This document shows, in pieces, positions 51,045 through 63,538 of a stretch of DNA of 64,000 nt (the stretch's first letter is position 1; each line of letters starts with the position of its first letter). This stretch comes from Lingula anatina (taxonomy: Eukaryota; Brachiopoda; Lingulata; Lingulida; Lingulidae). The stretch is from positions 157,693-221,692 of the forward strand of contig NW_019775517.1 in the NCBI RefSeq assembly GCF_001039355.2. Direction: 5' to 3'. The notes under the pieces were generated by a model. It made no database searches. It was not told where the DNA came from and worked only from the letters and a program-made list of their open reading frames with translations. The position numbers were made by a program, and so were the translations under genes.

Positions 51045-53341
51045 ATGTGTCCTCTTGATATATGTCACATTTATTTGCGTGAATGAATATTAGAAGATAA
51101 AGCAAAACTTAACTTCATTGCTTTGTGTTTGCAAGAAATAGTACATTCGACGAGCTCAGCAATCATGTTCAATCACGCAGAATCGATCTAGGTTCGCTCG
51201 CACTTTCTCTATATACACTACTATGTGAACGCCCTGTTTCGAATAAGCTACGTAGACCAACTATAACAACAACAGATTAGTACAGTGACTTATACTGGTA
51301 ATGTACATAAAGGATTATTGTCACATGCGAACAATATTGATTGAATAGGATATATATATATATATATATATATACCAGTATGTACAAAGTTTCCAATACG
51401 TCTGGATAGCAAAGATCAACTTATTTACTCACTCGTTTATCGCAACTGTTGGTACCGTTGCCATAACTATCAGTATAAATATAGATAAACTGGGAAAGCG
51501 TACGGGATTTGACGCCACTTTCACCCCGCCATAAACCCCCTTAATCTCCTACATATTTGCATATTCAAGCAACCTGAGACCAGAACTGACCATGGCATTT
51601 CCCCCTTTGCACCCAATATATATATAACTGCTAAATCATCTTAGACATTAAAACTACACTCTGAAAAAAATTGATTGCTTTAAAACTGTTTAATAACATC
51701 TCGTGATCTGGATTATGAAAAATATTCTGTTCTGTCATCAAGTGATGCATTTGACTGTTCATACAATGCTCTGCCTGAACTACTCAAAATAGAAAGAATA
51801 TAATGGGAAAATCGGCTGAACTAATTTCAATGATGTTGTTGTGGGTTACGACCAACGTCTTTAGCGCTGTCTGTATTCGCACATGGCAATCCGTGCCTGT
51901 GCCATTAATAACGACACTTTATCTCAAAGTGCATTCATCTACAGTATACAAAACACATGCAATTGATTGATCATCAAGTTATTGGTGAATCAAAGGAATA
52001 AGTAACACTTGAGTAAGTAACACATACTGACTGCACTTGGGATGACCATCTGATAGGAGTCCAACATGTTTAGTATTATTTACATTGGATTTTACACAAC
52101 TTAGGCACACGTCCAAATAGTTGACAGACCTGATAGACAGACAGACAGACAGACAGACCACGTCTTACCTAACATAGGCCCTATGCACCGTCTTTTTTTT
52201 TTGACACGCACTGCACAGAATCTAGTTCATTTTTACTGCATATACATAGTTCTAATTTTCCCCCTCAAACTAACATATATTATTTATATATCATATCATA
52301 AAATACAACACTGATTTCATAGTCATGAAAGCGCACCCATGTTTGATCTCCCGTTTATTCATTGATGCCCATTCAATTCAACTCTATACACAAAACTTGA
52401 TACTACATTAACATCAGGTACTTATACAAACGTCATTCTTTACACTGCCATGAACCATCTTATTATTTTTTAACATGGGTGGTTGGGTGGGGCTGAATTT
52501 CTGTCTATCGAGAGCCTTCGAATGTACTATTTACCTAGTGGTTTGACACCTGTTTTCGCACTTTGGCTACGTACAACACTCAGGCGAATCCTTCTCAACC
52601 TGAGCAGTATCACTGCTAAACGTTACTAGTAAAACCGCCTGGCCATAATAATGCATAGCCTCTCTTACGGTGTTTTCGTAACTGCAATAAATATATTCCC
52701 ATGACCTGAATGACGTATAGACACGTATAGAACAAACATATACGAATCTCAAGGATCCAAAACGTATTGCACCGTCATTTTGCTTGCCGTTCTTGTCATC
52801 GTTTTTTGTCTTGCCTTTGTTGTTCGTGACTAATTTGACAATACAATTCATGGCACCATAAATATGTGAAAACAAAAGATCAATTTCTGTAATTGCTCTA
52901 AGGTTAATACCGTTTCTCTATAGACTTAACCATATACACCACCGTCTTGAAATCACGCCATTGGCCCATCATCATGCACTAGGGTTTAGAGAGGCCTCGG
53001 GATACAGAGAACATATGTATTTTATCGCCGTTTTCTATTGTTACCAGTCCCCCGTGTTACTGACACAGTAATCACCTCCACAACGGAGTCAGTACGTGTG
53101 CGCGCTGTAGCAAAATTTGCATGTCTTATCCATTCGATTTAAACGTGGCAAGTATCCATTGGGAGTTGAAACAATTTCAGTAAAACAGATTGCCTTGCAC
53201 TGCCACAATAATTACTTATAACCAGTTCTGCATTTTGGCCATATATTAATACTTACTTTCCCTTGGATTTGCGATTGGCCATTGCTGTTATATGAGGCGC
53301 ATCCCAGCTTTAGGTACTCAGCTTTCGCAAAGACCTTTTTA

Positions 53342-53343
<2 letters not shown>

Positions 53344-53375
<32 letters not shown>
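53344..53375. repeat. (GT)n microsatellite
   Basis: About 16 GT units, reduced to about four in the partner copy near 61013-61020. Confidence 0.9.
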
Positions 53376-53377
<2 letters not shown>

Positions 53378-53971
53378 CAAGGTCAAGTACAGATCAGAAT
53401 TCAGTGAGGGGGGAAGTGGTCAGCAGATCAATAAAGATTAATTGCATCAACCACTGGGTTTACTTAATTAATAATTACGTCTAATAATTACGTAAGGTCA
53501 CATATACTATCCCCAAATATGGCAATGTTGAACATTTACGAGAGTGCCTCAGGGTATAGTTTGTGCTTTTGAATATCAAAGACCCTTCCCAGCGGGTTAA
53601 AATCACCGACCACAACAAGCAGTATTTTTCCAATGCCATGGGTTTAAAGAGAATAACGTGGTTCAATGAGAAGAACTTTTTAAATATAAGTTAGCACCCG
53701 CAACATTATTTAAACTTTTTAACTTATATTTCATTTAATTTATTTTTTATCCCGTAGGGGAAATGTTTTTAAAGCACAAATTAGGAATTGGGGAAAATAG
53801 ACTAATCAAAAATAGAATACGTGTGTGCATCTGCAAGTGAAAGTATCCGCCTATGTTTCCGTAAAGTCACACATTACCACGTGTGTCGTTTCCCATTTGG
53901 AGCCCCCTATGTAAATAACGCAACAACTAAGCCTGATATTAATGAACGAAAGCTTCTACTTAGCGCCGAAG

Positions 53972-54003
53972 ATGGCGGATGCCGAGCTAGTGGTAACGGA
54001 CCG
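53972..54003 (+). other. Possible first coding exon on + strand (low confidence)
   Basis: An ATG in a favourable AAGATGG context opens a 10-codon frame (MADAELVVTD plus two bases) that ends exactly at CG|GTAAGT, a strong donor site. The copy at 61595 keeps the start, donor and frame with one residue change. No downstream + strand exon joins in frame within the window. It could be the start of a divergently transcribed gene, or chance. Confidence 0.3.
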
Positions 54004-54412
54004 GTAAGTGGAAAGATTTGCTGGTTGATAGTGTTATTGATGCTTTGTGAAACAACCGATGAAACTAATTCAGGTAGATGTTTTGTTTAGGGATGTGTTT
54101 TCAAAGTACAGCGGATAGAAAAAAAATTGATTAGTAATGGCCTATTCGGTGTTTTATTGGACGATGTACAGAATGAGTTCTATAGAACTATGCTGTTAGC
54201 TGACATGAGAAGCTTGACACTCAGTAATTTTCACATCCGATAGCGCGAAGCAGTATTTTTATGGCATACACAATTGAAGATAAACTTTTGTTGTTACATA
54301 AGGTTCCATTTACTTGAAACCAATCCCCTTTTCCAACTCCTATTCAGTTCTTTGATGGGCATATAGTATTAGAAGAGGACAGTCATACTAGTTTTCCGAT
54401 ATTTTTCTTTTC

Positions 54413-54413
54413 N
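54413..54413. other. Single unresolved base (N) at junction of duplicated otopetrin blocks
   Basis: Sequence to the left equals the end of the right copy (about 62033). Sequence to the right equals the start of the left copy (about 47423). Confidence 0.88.
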
Positions 54414-54508
54414 TGCTGGGATATCTCAGACCTTTTTTGTTTTACATACAGTACAATAGACTTTCGCTCTTGGTAAAATATATATCTTTAGATAATTTTA
54501 GACGGAAT

Positions 54509-57500
54509 TCAAAGTTTTGTGACTTCGACTTGTTCGATGACTTTTGGAACATATGCCCTACTCCATATACCTGATAGTTCTGCTGCAGAGTGGAAACGAT
54601 AAAATATTATTAGAGGAATCGTCGCATGAGTAATGATTTTCCAAGGCAAGTTACCATATAAGTCCTCAAAGACAGTCGTATGTTCAAAAGCCTTCTTAAC
54701 GGCCAGCGTTTCAATGACCCACAAACATAGGTTGCAGATAAGCAATAGTGCCAATGCCGAGCGCCCAGGTTTCTGGATCACGTGATTTGTGTCTGCTACC
54801 TGTCGTCTGCCTCCGTCAAAAATACAGAAAGTTTGAATAGTTATCTGTATGACACTTAGGAAGGTTGAAATAAGAGTGAGAATGAGCGTCGTATCCATTG
54901 TATACACAACATGCAACAAAGCAATCCCAACAAATATATTGCCGATGTAACCACCAAGTGTGCCCGTAAGCATAAGAAATACACTGACTCCCCCATCTTG
55001 CTCCTGTCGATAGTCCAAAATCCTCATCTTCCACACAGAAACTATGACAGCTATTAGCGACGCCATGAGCACAAAAATCATCATCGACTCAAAAGGAATT
55101 AAGTAAAGCCACTGGTAACCATCCCTCCCAGCTTCTGCAAATAAGACAAAATAAATGCTCAGGGAAATCAGAGTGATGATGGCAACCAGCATGCCTAAAA
55201 AGAGCCCCACGTTTGACTTGTCGCAACCCTTCGATACTCCATCCATTGTCTCATGAATGCTAGGCTTGTGCGGCTTCTTTTCCGAGATATTTGGAAGTGT
55301 CCCAACGGTGTTGTATATGGTGTACATAACTGCTGCAGCAATAATGTTGTACTCCAAAACGCATGGATAGAGATATGGTGAAGCCCGCTCTGTTATAGAC
55401 ATTATAGCTGTACATCCTAGCGTGTCGTCATTGTGGTTGGTGGCTTTGATTATTATAAGAAAAAAAAATGAAAAAATAATAAGATATATTGGCCAATAAA
55501 AAAATGCAAAATGTTCATTTTTAATCAATTTTACGAAATTTAAAAAGTTTTCTTCTGTGTAATATGCAAAAAAAAAAAAAAATCAGTATGTACGTAAAAT
55601 GAGGCATGCCTGATTAATTTATTCCCGCAAAATGTAACTTATTTAGAAAAATTTTCGTTTTTTGTATTCTTATCTTATTTGAGGCAAAGGTGTGAGCAAA
55701 ATTGCTCTTAGCAATCATTAACTGTGCATCTACCTCTACTATCGCAATGAGTAGCGTAGTTATTTCATTTGGGCTTTCCCGTCTCGCGTGAAACTTACTC
55801 CCTGAATGTGGTTCGCTGTATAAAGGATTCACATCAGCTGAAACCTACCTGTGCCGGAACTGTTCGTGGTTTTGCTGTCGTCAAAGAAGTCGTCGCTAGA
55901 CTCAACAATCACGTACAACAACCAAATACATAGGTTGGTAATCATAAGGTGTATAAACCCGAACCTTGCGAACACTAGGTGTTTGTTCACGACGATCTGA
56001 AATTATTTATATTATAGGCATATTTTAATAAACACAGCAAAAGCCAGGAAACACCCATTATAAATAAAATAAGTGTGCGATATAGAGTAAGAAATAATAA
56101 TAAAAGAGGGTATTGGAATACCTTATTTTTGCCTTATAAGGCACATGAAATCAAAGTCCTGCAACTAAGTCATAATGTCCTTCATTTAAAATACAATTAA
56201 AAAAGAAATTAACTAATAATGGTCCAAATTGATTGTTCTCTTTGTTCTTTCAAATTGCGCGTGTTTTCCAAATGTACTTATAATTACCAAATCCCATTAA
56301 ATCACTCCTATTACTTACTGTATGATACTTAAAGACGAAGAATGTCTGAATAAATGTGAAAAGTAGATGAACAACGCCGACAGTTACTGTGAGAGCCGAG
56401 ACGTCTTTACACCGTCCTACTATTTCCAAGGCGAACTCTGTCAGGTGGAATCCAATATAGATAATTGTCCCAATGGAAAAAACTGAAGAAGTTGTGGAAA
56501 TAATGGATTTTTATACACATCACTAAAATGCAAAGCTGATGCAGTGAAACAATAAGTAAACAATATAGATAAAATAAAAGATATCTAGTGCATATCGTCA
56601 ATAAAGTGTGATTTATTTGGCAGAACATTAAGCTGATTATATGCAATGAACAAATTTAGCCTGTATCCTCATTGCAAATCTTGAATCACACGCAAGCTCG
56701 TTATGTTTTATTATTGCAAATAATCTTCACAATAATAAGATAAAAAATATCAACCAAAAAAGGCTTAATGTAAAAAAAAAATCATCCATCCCCCAGGGGC
56801 AGCCCAATCCCCATGCGCACATAAATTATGACTAGCCCATCCATATCCCTGATGATTGGTATATCCATTCCAAAAGTTAACTTCCTCCCTTATGGTCTAG
56901 GAGCAAAAAGCAAATTTTACAATGTAAAAAGAATTTGGGATCATCCACCTCCAGGGAAACCCCAAACCCCAGTCACACTAAAATTCCTAAGTGCCCATGC
57001 ACATTTCTTATAATATGTCTATCAATCCCCAAAGTTCGAACTTCCTCACTTGAATGGAATAGGAAGATTTAGGAGAAATTATAATTGAAAAAGAACTTAG
57101 AATCATCCACCCCCACCCTCAGGGGCAACCCAACCTTAATTCAGGCAGGCAAAAATTCTAAAGTACCCATGCACATCCCTGATGACAGGTCTATCCATCC
57201 CTAAAGTTTGCACTTCCTTACTCCAATAGTCTAGGGGGGGTTAGTAGAAAACATAAAAATTAGAATCAACCCCCCGAACAGCCCAATCCCCTGCTGCACT
57301 AAAATTCTAAAATACCCATGCACATCCCTGTTGATAAATCTATGACTCCATTTCCATAGATTTTAGATCGATCTATCCCTGTGGGGAGTCTCACTAGATT
57401 ACTGTCAGCTTAGTCGGCTTAAGCGTCTGTCCCGACTACTTAAAGCTGTAAGGGGGTAATTAACTATGGTGCGCGCTCGGCTGACTGCAATTTAGCGTGA

Positions 57501-58493
57501 ACCCCCAGTGAGTTAGGTCGATCTAAGACCCCATTTCCAGAGATTAGATCGATCTATTTTAGATCGACCTAACTCCCTGGGGGTTCACGCTAAATAGCTG
57601 TCAGCCGAGCGGACACGAAAGTTAATTACCCCCTTACAGCTTGTAGTAGGCGTGACGGACATTTAAACCGGATTATCTGACAGTAATCTAGTGAGACTCC
57701 CCGCGGGAGTAGATCGATCTAAAAGCTCTGGGAATACAGCCTAAATCTAAATCTCTGGATCGATCTAAATCTCTGGGAATGCACCCTATCAATCCCCAAA
57801 ATTTATTTCAATTTCCTTACTCTAATGGTCTAGGGGGAGATAGCAGAAATTACTAGCCCACAGGCGCACAGAAGGGATGGATAACAAGATCCCCGACCTT
57901 TCTCACAAAAGTGCGGGGATCATAATAATGATTATAGCCGCAAACCAGCCTCTTACGTATTACTCCATATCGCAGGTATACACTGATTCCTCTACCACCA
58001 AGGTGCACTGGTAGGGTAGTGGCCCCCTGGTTATCTGTTTCTGCACTGTCTGTTAAACCGTTTTCCCCGCCTGGCCTGAGCTTTTGAATTGCAACTGCGC
58101 CATGCTGTTTCCGTTTTGGGTCATGAACGCGTATCAAGTACCAGTGGAGGTACAGAAGGTATAAAATCGCTGTGGTGTATAGATATAATTCGAACACCTG
58201 GAATTAAGAATTTAATTTTTGCTCATATCAAAGGTAACTTTAACACGGAAGTGATACGATTACTCGAAGATTTTATCTAAGCTTTGGTTCACAGGGATGA
58301 AAGGATAATGTAATAAAGAAATAAAAACAGTCAACTAAAAGAGTACATGTATATACTTAGAAATATAGTTACCTTAGTGTATATGACTGACTGCGATGCG
58401 GGCCCATTTTGAAAAGCCGCAACAAGAGGAAGCGCTAGACCCAAGGAGAGTACGAGCAGCGAGTAGAGGCTACATAGCTGATGAGACCAAGAG
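54509..58493 (-). CDS. Otopetrin-family proton channel, gene 5 (near-twin of gene 4; start exon not found)
   Basis: Minus-strand exons: A 58493-58373, B 58197-57957, C 56482-56319, D 55996-55849, E 55443-54509. Every exon has the same length as its gene 4 counterpart, and the 535-codon frame is intact. In exon E I count about four residue changes against gene 4 (Lys/Asn, Ile/Met, Leu/Pro and Ala/Ser). Most other changes fall in the exon B cytosolic loop. Exon C's first codon differs silently at the acceptor. The B-C intron carries four tandem-repeat units, the fourth split by an inverted transposon dimer. Either a recent tandem duplicate or the second allele of gene 4; the N at 54413 favours the latter. 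Confidence 0.88.
56780..57850. repeat. Intronic tandem repeat, four units (otopetrin 5, intron B-C)
   Basis: The same array as in gene 4, with one additional unit. That unit is interrupted between its CTAT and CAATCC segments by the element at 57344-57785. Confidence 0.75.
57344..57785. mobile_element. Inverted dimer of a small MITE, inserted in otopetrin 5 intron B-C
   Basis: The left half (about 57344-57530) and right half (about 57545-57760) are inverted copies of one another. Both contain TAGATCGATCTA, GGGGAGTCTCACTAG, GTAAGGGGGTAATTAAC and GTGAACCCCCAG in opposite orders. CTAT flanks both outer ends (57340-57343 and 57786-57789), and gene 4's intron has the uninterrupted sequence, which gives an empty site. 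No coding capacity. A solo copy lies at 63228-63439. Confidence 0.82.
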
Positions 58494-58594
58494 CTGAAAA
58501 ATATACCAATGGTATAATATTTTAACATATGGTATTTATTAAAATCGCACTGCACGGGAAACACAATGTGTCCTAACATCTCATCGGCTCATAT

Positions 58595-58631
<37 letters not shown>

Positions 58632-58931
58632 TGTCCTCTTGATATATGTCACATTTATTTGCGTGAATGAATATTAGAAGATAAAGCAAAACTTAACTTC
58701 ATTGCCTTGTGTTTGCAAGAAATAGTACATTCGACGAGCTCAGCAATCATGTTCAGTCACTCAGAATCGATCTAGGTTCGCTCGCACTTTCTCTATATAC
58801 ACTACTATGTGAACGCCCTGTTTCGAATAAGCTACGTAGACCAACTATAACAACAACAGATTAGTACAGTGACTTATACTGGTAATGTACATAAAGGATT
58901 ATTGTCACATGCGAACAATATTGATTGAATA

Positions 58932-58933
<2 letters not shown>

Positions 58934-59002
<69 letters not shown>
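58934..59002. repeat. (TA)n microsatellite
   Basis: About 34 TA units, against about 12 in the partner at 51350-51374. Confidence 0.92.
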
Positions 59003-59004
<2 letters not shown>

Positions 59005-61594
59005 AGTATGTACAAAGTTTCCAATACGTCTGGATAGCAAAGATCAACTTATTTACTCACTCGTTTATCGCTTCTGTTGTTACAGTTGCCATAACTATCA
59101 GTATAAATATAGATAAACTGGGAAAGCGCACTGGATTTGACGCCACTTTCACCCCGCCATAAACCCCCTTAATCTCCTACATATATTTGCATATTCAAGC
59201 AACCTGAGACCAGAACTGCATAGCCGTGACCATGGCATTTCCCCTTTTGCACCCAATATATATATAGCTGCTAAATCATCTTAGACATTAAAACTACACT
59301 CTGAAAAAAATTGATTGCTTTAAAACTGTTTAATAACATCTCGTGATCTGGATTATGAAAAATATTCTGTTCTGTCAGCAAGTGCTGCATTTGACTGTTC
59401 ATACAATGCTCTGCCTGAACTACTCAAAATAGAAAGAATATAATGGGAAAATCGGCTGAACTAATTTCAATGATGTTGTTGTGGGTTACGACCAACGTCT
59501 TTAGCGCTGTCTGTATTCGCACATGGCAATCCGTGCCCGAGTCATTAATAACGACACTTTATCTCAAAGTGCATTCATCTACAGTATACAAAACACATGC
59601 AATTGATTGATCACCAAGTTATTGATAAATCAAAGGAATAAGTAACACTTGAAACACATACTGACTGCACTTGGGATGACCATCTGGCAGGAGTCCAATA
59701 TTTTTAGTGTTATTTGCATGTGATTTTACACAACTAAGACACAAGTCCAATTAGTTGACAGGCCTGACAGAAAGACAGACATACAGACAGAGAGAGACCA
59801 CGGCTCACCTAATATATGCGCCATTGTCTTTTTTCTGACACGTACTGCACAAAATCCAGTTCATTTTTACTGCATATGCATAGTTCTAATTTTCCCCCTT
59901 AAACTAACATTTTTAATATAAGTTAACGCCAGCAATAACATACAACACTGATTTCATAGTTATGAAAGCGCAATCTTGTTTGATCTCCCGTTTATTTATT
60001 ACTGCCCATTCAACTCTATACACAAAACTTGATAGTACATTAACATCAGGTGCTTATACAAATGTCATTCCATACACTGCCATGAATCATCTTATGTCAA
60101 ATTAAAATACACCATCAATGTATTTTTAACATGGGAGGATGGGTGGGGCTGAATTTCTGTCTAACGAGAGTCTTCGAATGTACTTTTTTACCTATTGGTT
60201 TGACACCTGTTCCCGCACTTTTGATACGTACCACACTCAAACAAATCCTTCTCTTACTGAACAGTATGACTGTTAAACATGACCAATTAAACTATCTGGT
60301 CATAATAATGCATAGCCTGTCTTACGGTGTTTTCGTAACTGCAATAAATATATTCCCATGACCTGAATGACGTATAGCCAGATAGAACAAACATATACGA
60401 ATATCAAGAATCCAAAACGTATTGCACCGTCATTTGACTTGTCGTTCTAGTCATCATTTTAGATCTGTCTTTGGTGATGCAAACTGTTTGTGACATATTT
60501 GACAAGACACTGAATAGCACCATAAATATGTAAAAACAAAAGATCAATTTCTGTAATTGCTCTAAGGTTAATACCGTATCTCTATAGACCTTACAATATA
60601 CACGACCGTCATGAAATCACGCCATTGCTCCATCATCATGCACTAGGGTTTAGAGAGGCCTCGGGATACAGAGAACATATGTATTTTATCGCCATTTTCA
60701 ATTGTTACCTGTCCCCCGTGTTACTGACACAGTAATAAACTCCACAACGGAGTCAGTACGTGTGCGTGCTGTACCAAAATTTGCATGTCTTATCCATCCG
60801 ATTTAAACGTGGCAATTATCCATTGGGAGTTGGAACAATTTCAGAAAAACAGATTGTCTTGCACTGCCACAATAATTACATATAACCAGTGCTGCACTTT
60901 GACCATATAGTAGTACTTACTTTCCTTTGGATTTGCGATTGGCCATCGCTGTTATATAAGGCGCATCCCAGCTTTAGTAGTGCACAGCTTTCTCAAAGAC
61001 CTTTTTACCTTGTGTGTGTATCAAGGTCAAGTACAGATCAGAATTCAGTGAGGGGGGAAATGGTCAGCAGATCAATAAAGATTAATTGCATCAGCCACTG
61101 CGTATACTTATTCAATAATTACGTCCAATAATTACGTAAGGTCACATCTACAATTCCCAAATATGGCAACATTGAACATTTACGAGAGTGCCTCAGGGTG
61201 TAGTTTGTGCTTTTGAATATCAAAGACCCTTCCCAGAGGATTAAGTCACAGAACAAACATATGGGTTTAAAGAGAATAACGTGGTTCAATGAGAAGAACT
61301 TTTTTAATATAAGTTAACGCCCGCAACATTATTTTAAAATATTTATTTCTTATATTTAATTTATTTTTTTATTCCGTAGGGGAAAAATCTTTTTTAGCAC
61401 AAATTAGGAATTGGGGAAAATAGACTAATCAAAAATAGAATACGTGTGTGCATCTGCAAGTGAAAGTATCCACCTGTGTTTCCGTTAAGTCACACAGTCC
61501 CACGTGTGGCTTTTCTCATTTGGAGCCCCAAATGTAAATAACGCAACAGCTAAGCCTTATATTAATGAACGAAAGCTTCTACATAGCGCCGAAG

Positions 61595-61626
61595 ATGGCG
61601 GATACCGAGCTAGTGGTAACGGACCG
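61595..61626 (+). other. Possible first coding exon on + strand, second copy (low confidence)
   Basis: Same structure as 53972-54003, with Thr replacing Ala in MADTELVVTD. The donor CG|GTAAGT leaves two bases of a split codon. That is the phase needed to join an otopetrin exon A, although any such exon would lie beyond 64000. Confidence 0.3.
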
Positions 61627-62036
61627 GTAAGTGGAAAGATGTGCTGGTTGATAGTGTTATTGATGCTTTGTGAAACAAACGATGAAACTAATTCAGGAAG
61701 ATGTTTTGTTAAGGGATGTGTTTTCAAAGTACAGCGGATAGAAAAAAAATTGATTAGTAATGGCCTATTCGGTGTTTTATTGGACGATGTACAGAATGAG
61801 TTCTATAGAACTATGCTGTTAGCTGACGTGAGAAGCTTGACACTCAGTAATTTTCACATCCGATAGCGCGAAGCAGTATTTTTATGGCATACACAATTGA
61901 AGATAAACTTTTGTTGTTACATAAGGTTCCATTTACTTGAAACCAATCCCCTTTTCCAACTCCTATTCAGTTCTTTGATGGGCATATAGTATTAGAAGAG
62001 GACAGTCTTACTAGTTTGCCGATATTTTTCTTTTTC

Positions 62037-63227
62037 ATTTGACTTATAAATTTATAGAGCTCTTTCTGTTCTTGTATTTGTTAGATTTTATCGAAATATG
62101 TGATATTTGCTACCGCTCCAAATTTTATTAGAACGTCATATAATATACAAAAAACACTCGGAGCTCTGTTGCCCTACACTGTCTTTATTATGATGAAATT
62201 CTGCTTCCAGCGTCAACTTGACAAATGTTGGGCTTTCTTTCACTTAATATTATGTACCTGCATACAAAAGGGGCAGTCCATTTGTTTATTATTTCGTCTC
62301 AAAGCACGTTGCATGTTTGCACATGCTTGCGTTAATGCTACGGAACTGAAGTAATGCGAATGCACACTGCCTGAAAAAGGCGCTTTATGTTAAGCAAATA
62401 ATTTTCATTAAAAGTCAAATTCCCAGGGACGTAAAACCGATCTACAGTAGCACGGAGGATATGTTAGAGAATTTCAGAAAGAATACAAAACAACTATTCC
62501 CTTGCGTTAATGCTACTTTTTGCACCAAAATGCTGCAGGGAGTCTATCAATCAAGGAATATTACGTCGATAAAGGACTTATTCCCGAGAAGTAGTCAGTA
62601 CATGTGGTAAACGTTGTTAACGTACATAAGTATTCGGCATTTCACATCAAGCATAATCTAACGAAAACTACCCTCGACCTTGTATGTGTTGCAAAATTGA
62701 ACAAATGTCCTTGTAATCGTCAAATTCTGTGGGTAGAGAGTGCAGTAGAAGATAATCATTCTGCGAATGCAGTTCCCACCGTCGTATCATTTAGATACAT
62801 GTAGATAATATCGTATCTATTATTTATCGGTTACATTTGTAGCCGTCAGCTGAGACTCTGTTCCAACAGTAAAGATAATAAGGATAAAGATAAGAGAATA
62901 GAAGGATGACGGTCAGAATCGGGCGCGTTTACATAAGGGGTCAAATTCTTAGTGGGAGGAGGGAGAAACAATTTCAAAAGAAATAATGGGTGGGGTTAGT
63001 CTCCTTAGAAGGTATTCAGAAAAAGTTGATCTGCAGACTTGCAGATCAGCAGATTAAATATGGCCGACCCACAAGAAAGCAATAGCCGACTAATCCGCTG
63101 ATTGTCTCCCAGCCTCCGCACGCTACATTAAACGGATTAAATTAAGGCTCCGAGGTTTAATTGCTAGACTCCTGCAGTGTCGGCGCGTGTGGAGGCGGGG
63201 TGAATATCAGCGGATAAGGTCTGTTAG
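62037..63227. other. Single-copy sequence right of the duplication
   Basis: No firm gene. It contains the weak coding-like fragment at 62604-62804. Near 63035-63080 there is a left arm resembling the foldback element at 25796 (AAATATGGCCGACCCAC). Confidence 0.45.
62604..62804 (+). pseudogene. Unrecognised coding-like fragment, possibly a decayed retroelement
   Basis: A 66-codon frame contains KTTLDLVCV and, about 25 residues later, EDNHSAN. This spacing loosely recalls the end of LINE-type endonuclease domains (LDLV... then a DH motif). The resemblance is weak, flanking frames have stops, and it may be chance. Confidence 0.2.
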
Positions 63228-63439
63228 GCTCTATTCCCATAGATTTTAGATCGATCTATCCCCGCGGGGAGTCTCACTAGATTACTTTCAGATAATCCGA
63301 CTTAAATGTCCGTCCCGCCTACTACAAGCTGTAAGGGGGTAATTAACTTTCGTGTCCGCCCGGCTGACAGCTATTTAGCGTGAACCCCCAGGGAGTTAGG
63401 TCGATCTAAAGTAGGTCGATCTAATCTATGGAAATGGGG
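63228..63439. mobile_element. Solo MITE of the 57344-57785 family
   Basis: The ends are inverted (CCCATAGATTTTAGATCGAT on the left; on the right the reverse complement of CCCATTTCCATAGAT). The internal blocks GGGGAGTCTCACTAG and GTAAGGGGGTAATTAAC are shared with the dimer. TGTTAG flanks both sides (63222-63227 and 63440-63445), a candidate target duplication. The flank reads CTGTTAG|TCCGC when the element is removed, like the end of the foldback element at 25930-25940, so this copy may be nested in that family. Confidence 0.78.
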
Positions 63440-63538
63440 TGTTAGTCCGCATCTCAACTTGTTCTGTATGCCCTTAAAGCCCCTGTCTCTTGTGGTAATG
63501 ACTGACGTGAAAAAAATGGATCTAACAACCTTTATCCT

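Larger units (their letters stand above)
47423..54412. repeat. Tandem duplication 3, left copy (contains otopetrin gene 4)
   Basis: Matches 54415-62036 from the 3' flank of the otopetrin gene through its upstream sequence. Exons are almost identical. Introns and flanks differ by substitutions, microsatellite length and insertions. The right end abuts the N at 54413. Confidence 0.94.
50898..54412. other. Region upstream of otopetrin gene 4
   Basis: This should contain the promoter and start exon of gene 4, but neither is recognisable. It includes GA (51001-51044), TA (51350-51374), GACA (52135-52158) and GT (53344-53375) repeats, and a possible + strand first exon at 53972. The whole stretch has a partner at 58494-62036. 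Confidence 0.5.
54415..62036. repeat. Tandem duplication 3, right copy (contains otopetrin gene 5)
   Basis: Partner of 47423-54412. It is longer mainly because of an extra intronic repeat unit with an inserted transposon (57344-57785) and a longer TA run (58934-59002). Confidence 0.94.
58494..62036. other. Region upstream of otopetrin gene 5
   Basis: Partner of 50898-54412. It carries GA (58597-58628) and TA (58934-59002) repeats. Neither a promoter nor the gene 5 start exon can be recognised. Confidence 0.5.

Noticed and set aside
52150-52230. Candidate minus-strand start exon for otopetrin 4 ending at a GTAAGA donor near 52165
   Set aside because: The donor is kept in both copies, but the start codon and reading frame are not conserved between 52165 and its partner near 59815.
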